Assembly (NCBI GenBank): GCA_003222395.1
Contig: QHWB01000032.1
Span: forward strand, 1-64,000
Direction: 5' to 3'
DNA: 64,000 bases
Source of the DNA: Acidobacteriota bacterium
GTDB taxonomy: Bacteria > Acidobacteriota > Vicinamibacteria > Vicinamibacterales > CAVVIG01
Position numbers and translations under genes: made by a program. The notes under the pieces were generated by a model. It was not told where the DNA came from, searched no databases, and was given only the letters and a program-made list of their open reading frames with translations. Below are positions 8,794-16,787 of the stretch, one piece after another (position 1 is the stretch's first letter; each line of letters begins with the position of its first letter).

Positions 8794-9493
8794 CAATCGG
8801 GTGCTGAAGGATCACGTCGTCGGCGCGATGTCGACCATCGGCCGGCGTCCGGATAACACGATCATCATCGACGACGGCGCCGTCTCGGGTCACCACGCGT
8901 GTGTCTTTCGCGACGGCGACGATCTCGTCGTCGAGGACCTGGAAAGCACCAACGGCACGTTCGTCAACGACAAGCGCGTCACCCGGCAGCCACTGCGTCG
9001 CGGCGACGTCATCGCGATCGGGAAGCACACGCTGCTGGTCGAGCGCGTGTCGGGCGACGCGCCCGCCGGCGGCGACGCGGCGAAAGGGTTGATGTCGAAC
9101 CCGGGCGACACCATCTTCCTCGACGCGAAGAAACACCAGGCGCTGCTGGCCATGCTGCGCGACGCCGACGTTTTCGCGACGTCGTCCGGCGGATCGCCGG
9201 CGCGGATCGGCGTGCTGCGCGTCGTCGGTGGCGATACGACGCCGTCCGAGTACCGCCTCGAAGCGCACACGTCGCTCATCGGCCGCTCCGACACCGCTCT
9301 CGTGCGGCTGCACGGCTGGTTCAAACCGAAGGTTGCCGTCGCGATCGCGCGCGGCGCCGACGGGTACGTGGCGACGCTGATGAGCGGAAAGACGCTGATC
9401 AACAGCCAGCCGCTGGATGGACGCTGCAAGCTGAAAGACGGCGACGTCCTGCAGGTGAACGGGCTGACGATGGAATTCCATCTCAGCGGATAG
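8768..9493 (+). CDS. FHA-domain phosphothreonine-binding protein
   Basis: An FHA domain spans about residues 15-80 with the phosphopeptide-binding signature 'STIGRRPDNTIIIDD', 'SGHHACVF' and 'LESTNGTFVND'. A second, diverged FHA-like half follows (about 150-240; 'HTSLIGRSDTALVRL', 'KTLINSQPLDGRCKLKDGDVL'), so this may be a tandem FHA protein. The start at 8768 has a strong AGGAGGG about 6 nt upstream. It lies between a PP2C phosphatase and a Ser/Thr kinase and probably docks to threonines phosphorylated by that kinase. Confidence 0.88.
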   Translation: MPRLILKSDNRVLKDHVVGAMSTIGRRPDNTIIIDDGAVSGHHACVFRDGDDLVVEDLESTNGTFVNDKRVTRQPLRRGDVIAIGKHTLLVERVSGDAPAGGDAAKGLMSNPGDTIFLDAKKHQALLAMLRDADVFATSSGGSPARIGVLRVVGGDTTPSEYRLEAHTSLIGRSDTALVRLHGWFKPKVAVAIARGADGYVATLMSGKTLINSQPLDGRCKLKDGDVLQVNGLTMEFHLSG

Positions 9494-9511
9494 ACGCGTC
9501 CAAATCGCATC

Positions 9512-11233
9512 ATGATCGGCAGAACCATCGCGCAGTACCGGATCGTCGAGCCGCTCGGACGCGGCGCCATGGGAATCGTCTACAAGGCGATCGACGAAAC
9601 GCTCGACCGCGAGGTGGCGATCAAAGTCCTGAATCCTGCGCTCGCCGACGCGCAGACCATCACGCGCTTCCGCGCGGAGGCGACCGCGCTCGCCAGACTG
9701 AATCACCCGGCCATCGCGACGGTGTACGAGCTGTTCCGGCACGACGCCGATCTGCTGATGGTGATGGAGTTCGTCCGCGGCGAGACGCTGGAGCAACTCT
9801 GCAATCGGCTCGGCGCGCTGCCGCTCGACGATGCGGAGTATCTGATCGATCAGGTGCTCGCGGCGCTCGAGCACGCGCACCGCGCCGGCATCGTGCACTG
9901 CGACATCAAGCCCGCCAACATCATGGTGACGGTCGGCGGCGGCATCAAGGTGATGGACTTCGGCACCGCGCGCGTGCGCGAGGCCGAGCAGGCGGCCGCC
10001 GGCGGTCACGTGATGGGAACGCCCGCCTACATGGCGCCCGAGCAGGTGCTCGGTCATCGGCTCGACGGCCGCGCCGATTTGTACGCGGTCGGCGTCGTCT
10101 TCTATCGCCTGCTCACCGGCGCGCTCCCGTTCGAGGCCGACACGACGGTCGCGATGGTGCAGAAACAGATCGCGGACGCGCCCGCGCCGCTGCGCGTGTA
10201 TCGCGAAGGACTTCCCGCCTGGTGCGAGGAGACGGTGCGGCGGGCGCTCGCCAAGGCGTCGGCCGAGCGTTTTCAGACGGCCGAAGAATTCCGCCACGCG
10301 CTTCACACGCGGACGGGAATAGTCATCGACGAGGCGACGATGGCGTTGACCGTCGCAAGCGCGGAACCTGATGCGGTGGCGGTCCGCGAGTCGCGCGAAT
10401 CACGCACGACGACGGTGCTTCCCAGCCGTCGCGGTCCGTTCGGCAGATGGATGCCGGCCACCTCCGCCGCGGGCGCGATGGCCCTCATCGGATTCGTCGC
10501 ATGGTCACATGTCGCGCTCGCCCCGACGCTCACGAGCGACGACGTCCCGGTCGCGCGGCCCGTCGTGAACGCGACGCCGCCGCCGGAACCGGCGATGTTT
10601 CCCGCACCGGCGCCATCGCCGCATCCGGCGCGTCCCTCGATGGCACCGCCGCCTGCGCAACCTTCGCAGACTGCGAAGGGTGCGCCGCCTGCGAAAGTTG
10701 AACGGCCCGATCCGGCCGTCCCGGATCCGGCGCCTGCCACCGCAAAGGCGCCCGCGCCGGCGCCGCCGGTGTCGATCAGACCCGCCGCCACTGGCTTTCC
10801 GAGACCATTCGTCTTCGAGGCGAGGGCGCTGGTCATCGATGGCGACCGGCAGCGCGAGCGCGAATGTCAGGTCGTCCTTGCGAACGGCAGGATCAGTATC
10901 CACGCCCTCGACGACGACGACGTGCTGCGCGTGGTGCCGTACGATCACGTGATGGCGATCGGCTATTCGCGAGGACGCGATCCGCTGTGGAAGACGCCTG
11001 CCGGTCCGATGCGGATCGGCCGCACGGGCGGCGGCGTCCTGCGTCTGTTTCGCGGCGATCGGTATTGGCTGTCGATCCGCACGCCGAACGCCGACGAGCC
11101 GTTCGTCGTGCTGCGGCTCGACAGCGACGTCGACGCCAGGCGGGCGATGACCGCGATCGAACAACGGACCGGCCGCCGCACGCAGGTCATCGCCGACGGC
11201 GAGGGCGAGCGATCGGCTGCAGAATCGTTCTAG
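9512..11233 (+). CDS. Membrane-anchored Ser/Thr protein kinase
   Basis: The kinase domain (about residues 9-270) has the Gly loop 'GRGAMGIVYKA', catalytic Lys in 'EVAIKVL', 'HCDIKPANIM', 'DFGTAR' and 'GTPAYMAPEQ'. The usual HRD motif is HCD, so it is a non-RD kinase, although the catalytic Asp is kept. A single transmembrane helix sits near 313-338, followed by a Pro/Ala-rich linker (about 345-425) and a roughly 130-residue extracytoplasmic domain with 'VIDGDRQRERECQVVLANGR'. That domain has no PASTA repeats and I do not recognise it. It is the third gene of the PP2C-FHA-kinase operon. The product is 573 residues. Confidence 0.92.
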   Translation: MIGRTIAQYRIVEPLGRGAMGIVYKAIDETLDREVAIKVLNPALADAQTITRFRAEATALARLNHPAIATVYELFRHDADLLMVMEFVRGETLEQLCNRLGALPLDDAEYLIDQVLAALEHAHRAGIVHCDIKPANIMVTVGGGIKVMDFGTARVREAEQAAAGGHVMGTPAYMAPEQVLGHRLDGRADLYAVGVVFYRLLTGALPFEADTTVAMVQKQIADAPAPLRVYREGLPAWCEETVRRALAKASAERFQTAEEFRHALHTRTGIVIDEATMALTVASAEPDAVAVRESRESRTTTVLPSRRGPFGRWMPATSAAGAMALIGFVAWSHVALAPTLTSDDVPVARPVVNATPPPEPAMFPAPAPSPHPARPSMAPPPAQPSQTAKGAPPAKVERPDPAVPDPAPATAKAPAPAPPVSIRPAATGFPRPFVFEARALVIDGDRQRERECQVVLANGRISIHALDDDDVLRVVPYDHVMAIGYSRGRDPLWKTPAGPMRIGRTGGGVLRLFRGDRYWLSIRTPNADEPFVVLRLDSDVDARRAMTAIEQRTGRRTQVIADGEGERSAAESF

Positions 11234-11291
11234 TGGAAGGTCCTTGCCGCGAAACTACCTGAAGCTGTTCGTGGTTTCGTGCGGTGCGTGG

Positions 11292-12773
11292 TCAGTTTTC
11301 AGCGTACGTCGCCGCTTCTCCCGTGAAGCTCGTCGCGCGGCGTGACGCGAACAGCAGGTGCGCCGCGCCGGCGGCGAAGAATCCGACGAACCACGCGTAG
11401 TCGTAGAGCGGCTTCATCGCGGGCACCACGAGACCGCCCCACGCGAGCGCGCATCCGACCCCGGTCGCCGCGATCGCCCGCCAGTTCCAGCCGCTGTACG
11501 CGCCGTCGGCGAGATACAAATCCTCGAGCCGCAGCTCGCAGCGCCGCAGGATCCAGTAGTCGGCGATCAGCACGCCGGCAATCGACCCGAGCCCGCCCGA
11601 GTATCCCAGCAGCCACGTGTAGATGTAGCCCGACGGATCGGCGAGCAGCCTCCACGGCTGAATGACGATGCCGAGGATGCCGGCGATGAGGCCGCCGGTC
11701 TTGAAGCTGATGAACCGCGGGAACGCGTTGGCGAAATCGTTGGCCGGCGACACGACGTTGGCGGCGATGTTGACCGCGACGGTAGCGACGACCACCGTGA
11801 ACATCGAGACCGCGACGACGACCGGCGACGTGAACCGGCCGACGAGCTGCACCGGATCCCAGATCGCCTGGCCGAAGATGATGGCTGTCGCGCTCGTGAT
11901 CATCACCCCCATCGCCGCGAACAGCGACATGGTCGTCGGGAGCGCGACGACCTGACCGACGACCTGCTCGCGCTGGCTGCGGCCGAAGCGCGTGAAGTCG
12001 GGCATGTTCAGCGACAGCGTCGCCCAGAATCCGATCATCGCGGTGAGCGACGGAACGAAGACGGGCCAGAATTCGGCCAGCGTCCGGAATTTTCCCGGCC
12101 GCGCGAGCAGCGGTCCAAAACCGTTCGCGCGCGAGACCGCCCACCAGAGCAGGACGGCCGTCATCATGAGCACGAACGGCGCCGCCCAGTTCTCCACCTC
12201 GCGCACGAGATCCATGCCGCGGTAGATGATGTAGACGTTCAGGCTCCAGAACAGCAGGAACGAGAGCCATTCGGTCGTGGAGTGGCCGAGCAGTCCCGCG
12301 CCGAGGAGCGTGGGCCATCCGGGCACGATCGTCCTGAAGAACGTGTTCACAGCCTCGCCGCCGATCCACGCCTGGATGCCGAACCAGCCGCACGCGACCA
12401 GCGCGCGCATCAGCGCCGGCACGTTCGATCCGAACGCGCCGTACGCGGCGCGCGCGAACACCGGAAACGGAATGCCGTACTTCGTGCCGGGGTGCGAGTT
12501 GAGCAGAATCGGAATGAGGACGATCGTGTTGCCGAGCAGAATCGTGACGAGCGCCTGCTTCCAGTCCATGCCCGACGCCATCAGCCCGGACGCGAGCATG
12601 TAGGTCGGAATGCAGTGCGCCATGCTGACCCACAGCGCCGCGTAGTTGTACGTCGTCCAGTTGCGCCGCGCGAGCGGCACGGGCGCGAGATCGTGGTTGT
12701 AGAGCGGGCTGGCTTCGACCCTGCGCGTGTCGACGAGCTCGACGCGGCCGTCGGCGAGGCGGCGCTCGTTCAT
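11292..12773 (-). CDS. NCS1-family nucleobase/allantoin/hydantoin permease
   Basis: The 493-residue protein has 12 predicted helices and reads like Mhp1/PucI. The family's substrate-binding positions are recognisable: 'CGWFGIQAWIGG' (the Trp and Gln that stack on and bind the ring in Mhp1), 'LWWAVSRANGFG' (second Trp) and 'NIAANVVSPANDFAN' (Asn). NCS1 carriers import purines, pyrimidines, allantoin or hydantoins by Na+ or H+ symport. It lies close to the ureide and pyrimidine degradation genes, so allantoin, urate or uracil is a reasonable substrate. It converges on the kinase gene; the 58-nt gap holds only a weak imperfect inverted repeat. Confidence 0.9.
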   Translation of the reverse strand: MNERRLADGRVELVDTRRVEASPLYNHDLAPVPLARRNWTTYNYAALWVSMAHCIPTYMLASGLMASGMDWKQALVTILLGNTIVLIPILLNSHPGTKYGIPFPVFARAAYGAFGSNVPALMRALVACGWFGIQAWIGGEAVNTFFRTIVPGWPTLLGAGLLGHSTTEWLSFLLFWSLNVYIIYRGMDLVREVENWAAPFVLMMTAVLLWWAVSRANGFGPLLARPGKFRTLAEFWPVFVPSLTAMIGFWATLSLNMPDFTRFGRSQREQVVGQVVALPTTMSLFAAMGVMITSATAIIFGQAIWDPVQLVGRFTSPVVVAVSMFTVVVATVAVNIAANVVSPANDFANAFPRFISFKTGGLIAGILGIVIQPWRLLADPSGYIYTWLLGYSGGLGSIAGVLIADYWILRRCELRLEDLYLADGAYSGWNWRAIAATGVGCALAWGGLVVPAMKPLYDYAWFVGFFAAGAAHLLFASRRATSFTGEAATYAEN

Positions 12774-12800
12774 TTTTTACTCTCGCGCAGGATTATATAG

Positions 12801-13061
12801 GTCACCGGCGGACCGGCCGCTTTCGCCGAGCTGCTGGTGGCATCCGGCATCCAGATCTCGCCTTCGGCGGATCCGGAGCAGGTGCTGGCGGCCGCCCGCC
12901 TCATGGAGAAGTACGCCGATACGCCGATGGATTTCGCCGACGCCACGCTGGTGCTGCTTGCCGACGATCTCGGCGTGCTCGACGTGCTCACGCTTGATCG
13001 CCGCGGATTCTCCGCATACCGAACGGCAAAGGGCAAAGCGTTCCGCCTCGTGCTCTCGTAG
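12801..13061 (+). pseudogene. Truncated PIN-domain (VapC-like) toxin
   Basis: The open frame gives 'GPAAFAELLVASGIQISPSA', then 'ARLMEKYADTPMDFADATLV' and 'LDVLTLDRRGFSAYR', the C-terminal two thirds of a PIN ribonuclease with the conserved MDFADA and TLDRR motifs. An in-frame stop (TAG at 12798) sits directly upstream. The N-terminal strand with the first catalytic Asp (normally xxDTSxLVA) is missing, so metal binding should fail. No vapB antitoxin is present. I call it a remnant cut by a deletion near the start of the NCS1 permease gene. An internal GTG (12837) could give a 74-residue peptide. Confidence 0.7.
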
Positions 13062-13082
13062 GCTCGCTATACTTCTCGGCGC

Positions 13083-14384
13083 ATGCCCGAGACGTCGCTG
13101 CCGGACAACGCGCTGACCGCCATCCTCGACTCAATCGACAAGGCCAACGCGCGCATCTCGGAGCAGTTTCCTGGCGACTCGCCGGCGCGCCAGCCGGTGC
13201 ACACGGTGTACGGCGGCGCCCACTTGTTCAAAGCGGACGCGGCACAGAAGCTCGGCTCGCACGCGCTGCGATCGCTGCAGGAGCACGCACCCGACGCCGC
13301 GACCCTCGCGGCCGCGCTCGGCATCGACCCGGCGCTCGCCGACCGCATCTATCTCCGCGTCATCGACAAGCTGACCCAGGAGCCGGTCGAAGATTTTCGC
13401 ATCGACTTCGAGGACGGATTCGGCAATCGCCCCGATCACGAAGAGGACGGCTTCGCGCAGCTCGTGGCGAACGAAGTCGCCGCCGGTCTCTCGAACGGAT
13501 CGCTGCCGCCGTCGATCGGCATCCGCATCAAGCCGTTGAACGACGAGCTGAAGCGCCGGAGCCTCCGCACGTTCGACCTCTTCCTGACGCGGCTGCTCGA
13601 ACGGACGCGCGGCGTCCTGCCGCCGAACTTCGTCGTCACGCTGCCGAAGGTCACGTCGGCGGATCAGGTGGCAGCGCTCGCGGCGGCGTGCGACGCGTTC
13701 GAGTACTGGCGCGAGCTCGCCGCCGGGACGCTCCGCTTCGAGCTGATGGTGGAGACGACGCAGGCGATCGTCGCGCCCGACGGGAGCGCCGCGCTGCCCC
13801 GCTTCGTCGCCGAAGGCGGCGGTCGCATCGTCGCGGCGCATTTCGGAACCTACGACTACACCGCCGCGTGCAGCATCACCGCCGCGCATCAGCACATGCT
13901 CCACCCGGCGTGCGATTTCGCGAAGCGCGCGATGCAGGTTGCGCTCGCGGGCACCGGCATCTGGCTCTCGGACGGCGCGACCAACGTGATGCCGATCGGG
14001 CCGCGCGACGTCGTGCATCGCGCGTGGCGCCTCCACGCCGAGCACATCCGTCACTCGCTCGTGAACGGTTTCTATCAGGGATGGGACCTGCATCCGGCGC
14101 AGCTGCCGTCGCGCTACGCGGCGGTCTACGCGTTCTTCCTCGAGGGTCTCGGCGCCGCGTCTGAGCGGCTGAAGAACTTCGTCCAGAAAGCCGCGCAGGC
14201 GACGCTCGTCGGCGACGTGTTCGACGACGCGGCGACCGGGCAGGGACTGCTGAATTATTTCCTGCGCGCGATGAACTGCGGCGCAATCGGCGAGCGCGAG
14301 GCGACCGAGATGAGCGGGCTGACGCTCGAGGAGCTGCGCAGCCGGTCTTTTCTCAAAATTTTGAGCAAGCGCACGCGCGGCTGA
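13083..14384 (+). CDS. HpcH/HpaI aldolase-like protein of the DUF6986 type (malate-synthase-like)
   Basis: The 433-residue protein has the TIM-barrel signatures of the aldolase/citrate lyase/malate synthase superfamily: 'EDFRIDFEDGFGNRPDHEED' (acidic metal site), 'SIGIRIKPLN' (phosphate or carboxylate-binding Arg), 'ELMVETTQAI' (metal Glu) and 'HFGTYDYTAA'. I know this type from purine and ureide gene clusters, where a C-C lyase or synthase acting on glyoxylate is needed after allantoate or ureidoglycolate breakdown. A role as a glyoxylate-condensing (malate synthase-like) enzyme is therefore inferred. It is transcribed convergently to preA, leaving only 2 nt between stops. Confidence 0.75.
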   Translation: MPETSLPDNALTAILDSIDKANARISEQFPGDSPARQPVHTVYGGAHLFKADAAQKLGSHALRSLQEHAPDAATLAAALGIDPALADRIYLRVIDKLTQEPVEDFRIDFEDGFGNRPDHEEDGFAQLVANEVAAGLSNGSLPPSIGIRIKPLNDELKRRSLRTFDLFLTRLLERTRGVLPPNFVVTLPKVTSADQVAALAAACDAFEYWRELAAGTLRFELMVETTQAIVAPDGSAALPRFVAEGGGRIVAAHFGTYDYTAACSITAAHQHMLHPACDFAKRAMQVALAGTGIWLSDGATNVMPIGPRDVVHRAWRLHAEHIRHSLVNGFYQGWDLHPAQLPSRYAAVYAFFLEGLGAASERLKNFVQKAAQATLVGDVFDDAATGQGLLNYFLRAMNCGAIGEREATEMSGLTLEELRSRSFLKILSKRTRG

Positions 14385-14386
14385 CG

Positions 14387-15514
14387 CTAATTCTTCACGC
14401 CGAGCTCCTCCGCCGTCGCGTAACCCTCCGCTTCGTAACCGCCACGATAATCCTTCTCCGTCGGGCGCCGGATCTTGGACTGCGCGACGACGCGATCGCG
14501 GCGGATGCCGACGAGATCGCCGACGCTCTTCCACCCTTTGTCGGCGTTCTTCTCCAGGAAGCGCGTGAGCCCCTGATTGAGCTCGCGGATGATGGTCGGA
14601 CCGACGGCGTGATCGAGCATCGCGGCGGTGCACACCTGTACGGTTCCGCATCCGAGCAGGAAGTAGTTCAGCGCGTGCTCGAACGTCGAAATGCCGCCGA
14701 TGCCCGAGAAGCTCTTGTCGGGAAACGCCTGCGTGAGCTGCGACATCTTCGCGAGCGACAGCGGCAGGATTGCGGGACCGCCGAGACCGCCGGTCGAGAC
14801 GAGGCCGTCGACGTTGATCTCGAACTCGAGCGTGTCGGCGTCCACGACCGGCAGCGACGTGAACGTGTTCGACGAGGAGATCGCGTCGGCGCCGCCGAGG
14901 AACGCGCCGCGCGCTTCGACGACGATGTCGGTCGTCGAGGGCGTGAGCTTCGCCCATACCGGAATCGTGGCAACCTGCTTGACGACCTGCGTGACGATCG
15001 AGACGAGCTCCTTGTCCTTGCCGACGTTCGAACCCATGTCCGGACGATCCATGTGCGGACACGAGAGATTCAGCTCGAGCGCATCGCACCCCTGCTCCTG
15101 ACACGCGATCGCCAGCTCCTGCCAATGACGCAGCTCGATGTCGTTGCCCGATCCCGCCATGATCGACGCGACGAGCATGTGCTCCGGATGTCCCTTCTTG
15201 ATCCGTCCGAGGCGCGGCACCCACCAGTCGAGCGTCTTGTCGGAAATGAGCTCCCAGTTCCACGACGAGTGAAGCGCGGCGCCCGGCCGTTTCTTCATCG
15301 ACAGGCGCGGAGAGTCGGCGTCGGCGCGCAGGAACTTCGTCTTTGGTCCCACGACGTTGACGACCGGATGCAGGCCAATCGTCTTGGTGACCACACCGCC
15401 CCATCCCGCATCGAACGCGCGGAGGATGTTCGACTCCGACTCGGTCGGCGGCGCCGACGAGAGAAGGAACGGGTTCCTGAAGCGCAGGCCGGTGAAGGTG
15501 GTCGACAAATCCAT
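14387..15514 (-). CDS. preA: Dihydropyrimidine dehydrogenase subunit PreA lacking its ferredoxin domain
   Basis: This FMN TIM-barrel protein matches PreA: 'GWGGVVTKTIG', 'ALELNLSCPHM', 'GSNVGKDKELV', 'VWAKLTPSTTDI', 'STGGLGGPAILPL' and 'GIGGISTFEHALNYFLLGCG'. PreA with PreT reduces uracil or thymine (or oxidises the dihydro form) using NAD. E. coli PreA is about 411 residues with a C-terminal two-cluster ferredoxin. This one is 375 residues, and its tail (RRPTEKDYRGGYEAEGYATA) has no CxxCxxC motif. No preT lies in the window, so electrons must come through another partner. ATG 15514 was chosen because it opens the family; the upstream codons are repeat DNA. It ends the ureide run. Confidence 0.87.
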   Translation of the reverse strand: MDLSTTFTGLRFRNPFLLSSAPPTESESNILRAFDAGWGGVVTKTIGLHPVVNVVGPKTKFLRADADSPRLSMKKRPGAALHSSWNWELISDKTLDWWVPRLGRIKKGHPEHMLVASIMAGSGNDIELRHWQELAIACQEQGCDALELNLSCPHMDRPDMGSNVGKDKELVSIVTQVVKQVATIPVWAKLTPSTTDIVVEARGAFLGGADAISSSNTFTSLPVVDADTLEFEINVDGLVSTGGLGGPAILPLSLAKMSQLTQAFPDKSFSGIGGISTFEHALNYFLLGCGTVQVCTAAMLDHAVGPTIIRELNQGLTRFLEKNADKGWKSVGDLVGIRRDRVVAQSKIRRPTEKDYRGGYEAEGYATAEELGVKN

Positions 15515-15518
15515 GATC

Positions 15519-15587
15519 TGCTGGTCCTTGGTCCCTGGTTGTTGGTTTCCTGGTCCGCCCCTGGTCCCGTGGTCCTCAGTCCTTGGT
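15519..15587 (+). repeat. Degenerate CTGGTCC-type heptamer repeat between preA and uricase
   Basis: Degenerate direct units (TGGTCCT, TGGTCCC, TGGTTGT, TGGTTTC, CTGGTCC and similar) fill the space upstream of the preA ATG and run into the 3' end of the uricase gene. They resemble the NNGCTGG heptamer arrays at 50171, 50619 and 58857 but are more degraded. Confidence 0.5.
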
Positions 15588-16397
15588 GCGCGTGACCGTC
15601 GCTTCAATTAAACCAAAAGGCTGCTCCGTGGCGACGAAAATCTCGCTCGGGTTGTCGAGGCCGAACGGCTTCAGATCGACGAGCAGGTGGTGGCGGTTCG
15701 GCAGCGCGAGCGTGATGGCCGCGATGTCGGCGCAGGCTGACAGCGCGGCCTCGCCCATTGCATACAGCGTGTGCTGGACCGATCGGCTGACATGCGCCGC
15801 GAACGTATCGAGGAGCGCCGCGCGGATGCGCTCCCGCGCGGAAAAATCGACCTCGCTCGATCGATACGTCCACGAGGCGGTGATCGACGTCGCCAGAATC
15901 CGCTCCCCCGCGTCCGGCAGCGTTGTGTACCGATCGCGCGGAAACCCGCAGAACGCCGAATCGGTCGTCTTCAGCACGACAAGGTTCGTGAGCCCGGAAA
16001 CGATCTCCGCGCCTTGTGCGTCGCGCGTGACCAGCGCGGTCCAGTTCTCACCGCCAGCCTGCACGAAGGCATGCGACCGCAGACGCGTCCACGGATGTTC
16101 AGTCGCGGCGACGCGGACCCGGGTGACCGCCGGTTTGACGATGTAATGATCCGCGAGCCGCAGCGCGAACTGCTCCACGTGATCGATCGGATCCTGCCGC
16201 GCCAACGCGTACACGGTGTTCTTCATCGTATCGGTCGCATGGCACGCGGAGTTGTCGCCATCGATGTAGACCTTCTCGAACGCGCCTTCGAGCTGGACGT
16301 CGATGGTGAGATCGACGAGCTCGTGCTGGGCGGCGGCGCGCTTGATCTTCACCAGCCGCACGCGCGATTTGCCGTAGCGGTTCCAGCTCAGAGGCAT
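15576..16397 (-). CDS. Urate oxidase (uricase), cofactor-free
   Basis: The enzyme converts urate to 5-hydroxyisourate. The uricase signatures are present: Lys near the N-terminus (NRYGKSRVRLVKI), 'DNSACHATDTMKNTVYALA' (the Thr and Lys of the catalytic region) and 'ALPNRHHLLVDLKPFG' (Asn and His of the active site). The product from ATG 16397 is 273 residues, slightly short of the usual roughly 300. A GTG at 16412, right behind an AGAGGA, would add five residues and is an alternative start. It follows HIU hydrolase directly (11-nt gap, or an overlap with the GTG start), so the enzyme and the next step are co-translated. Confidence 0.92.
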   Translation of the reverse strand: MPLSWNRYGKSRVRLVKIKRAAAQHELVDLTIDVQLEGAFEKVYIDGDNSACHATDTMKNTVYALARQDPIDHVEQFALRLADHYIVKPAVTRVRVAATEHPWTRLRSHAFVQAGGENWTALVTRDAQGAEIVSGLTNLVVLKTTDSAFCGFPRDRYTTLPDAGERILATSITASWTYRSSEVDFSARERIRAALLDTFAAHVSRSVQHTLYAMGEAALSACADIAAITLALPNRHHLLVDLKPFGLDNPSEIFVATEQPFGLIEATVTRTKD

Positions 16398-16408
16398 AAA
16401 TGCAGATT

Positions 16409-16744
16409 TCACGTTCCTCTGTACGTGCTGTATCCGAAAGGACTGATGAGCAGCGGGATGTGATAGTGCTCGTCGCTGTCGCGCACGTTGAACGCGATCT
16501 TGGCCTCGGGAAACAGCGACCATTCGACGCCGTGCTCCGCGTGATAGTTCGCGAGATCGAACGTCAGGCGGTACGTGCCGGGCACGACCTTCAACCCTTC
16601 GGTCAACGTCGCTACACGCCCCTTCTCGTCGGTCGCAGCGCGGCCGACGGGCGCCCACTCGCTGCCCTGCCGGATCTCGAGAATCACCGTCATGCCTACG
16701 GCGGGTCCGCCTTGAGACAGATCGAGTACGTGGCTAGTGATCAT
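16409..16744 (-). CDS. hiuH: 5-Hydroxyisourate hydrolase (transthyretin-like)
   Basis: The 111-residue protein has the HIU hydrolase signature: N-terminal 'SHVLDLSQGGPAVGM' (catalytic His), 'DEKGRVATL' (Arg region), 'HYHIPLLISPFGYSTYRGT' with the second active-site His and the C-terminal YRG(S/T) diagnostic of the hydrolase rather than transthyretin. It hydrolyses 5-hydroxyisourate to OHCU. The preferred start is ATG 16744, preceded by AATAAGAAA and a perfect hairpin that is also found before the dihydropyrimidinase gene. It sits between OHCU decarboxylase and uricase. Confidence 0.93.
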   Translation of the reverse strand: MITSHVLDLSQGGPAVGMTVILEIRQGSEWAPVGRAATDEKGRVATLTEGLKVVPGTYRLTFDLANYHAEHGVEWSLFPEAKIAFNVRDSDEHYHIPLLISPFGYSTYRGT

Positions 16745-16780
16745 TTTCTTATTTCGCGTGGGGTTCCACCCCACGCGCTG
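16745..16780 (-). promoter_or_regulatory. Hairpin leader before the hiuH start codon (copy 1)
   Basis: A perfect 9-bp inverted repeat (CGCGTGGGG / CCCCACGCG, loop 5 nt, 16755-16777) is followed on the minus strand by AAATAAGAAA and the ATG. An almost identical leader precedes the dihydropyrimidinase ATG at 21213-21248. Because hairpin, spacer and start codon are all conserved, it could act on translation of the gene; equally it may be a dispersed repeat that happened to provide a start region. It is not followed by a T run, so it is not a standard terminator. Confidence 0.55.
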
Positions 16781-16787
16781 CCGTCGC

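Noticed and set aside
11240-11284. Rho-independent terminator between the kinase and NCS1 genes
   Set aside because: The inverted repeat (CCGCGAAAC / GTTTCGTGCGG) is imperfect with a long loop and no T run follows.
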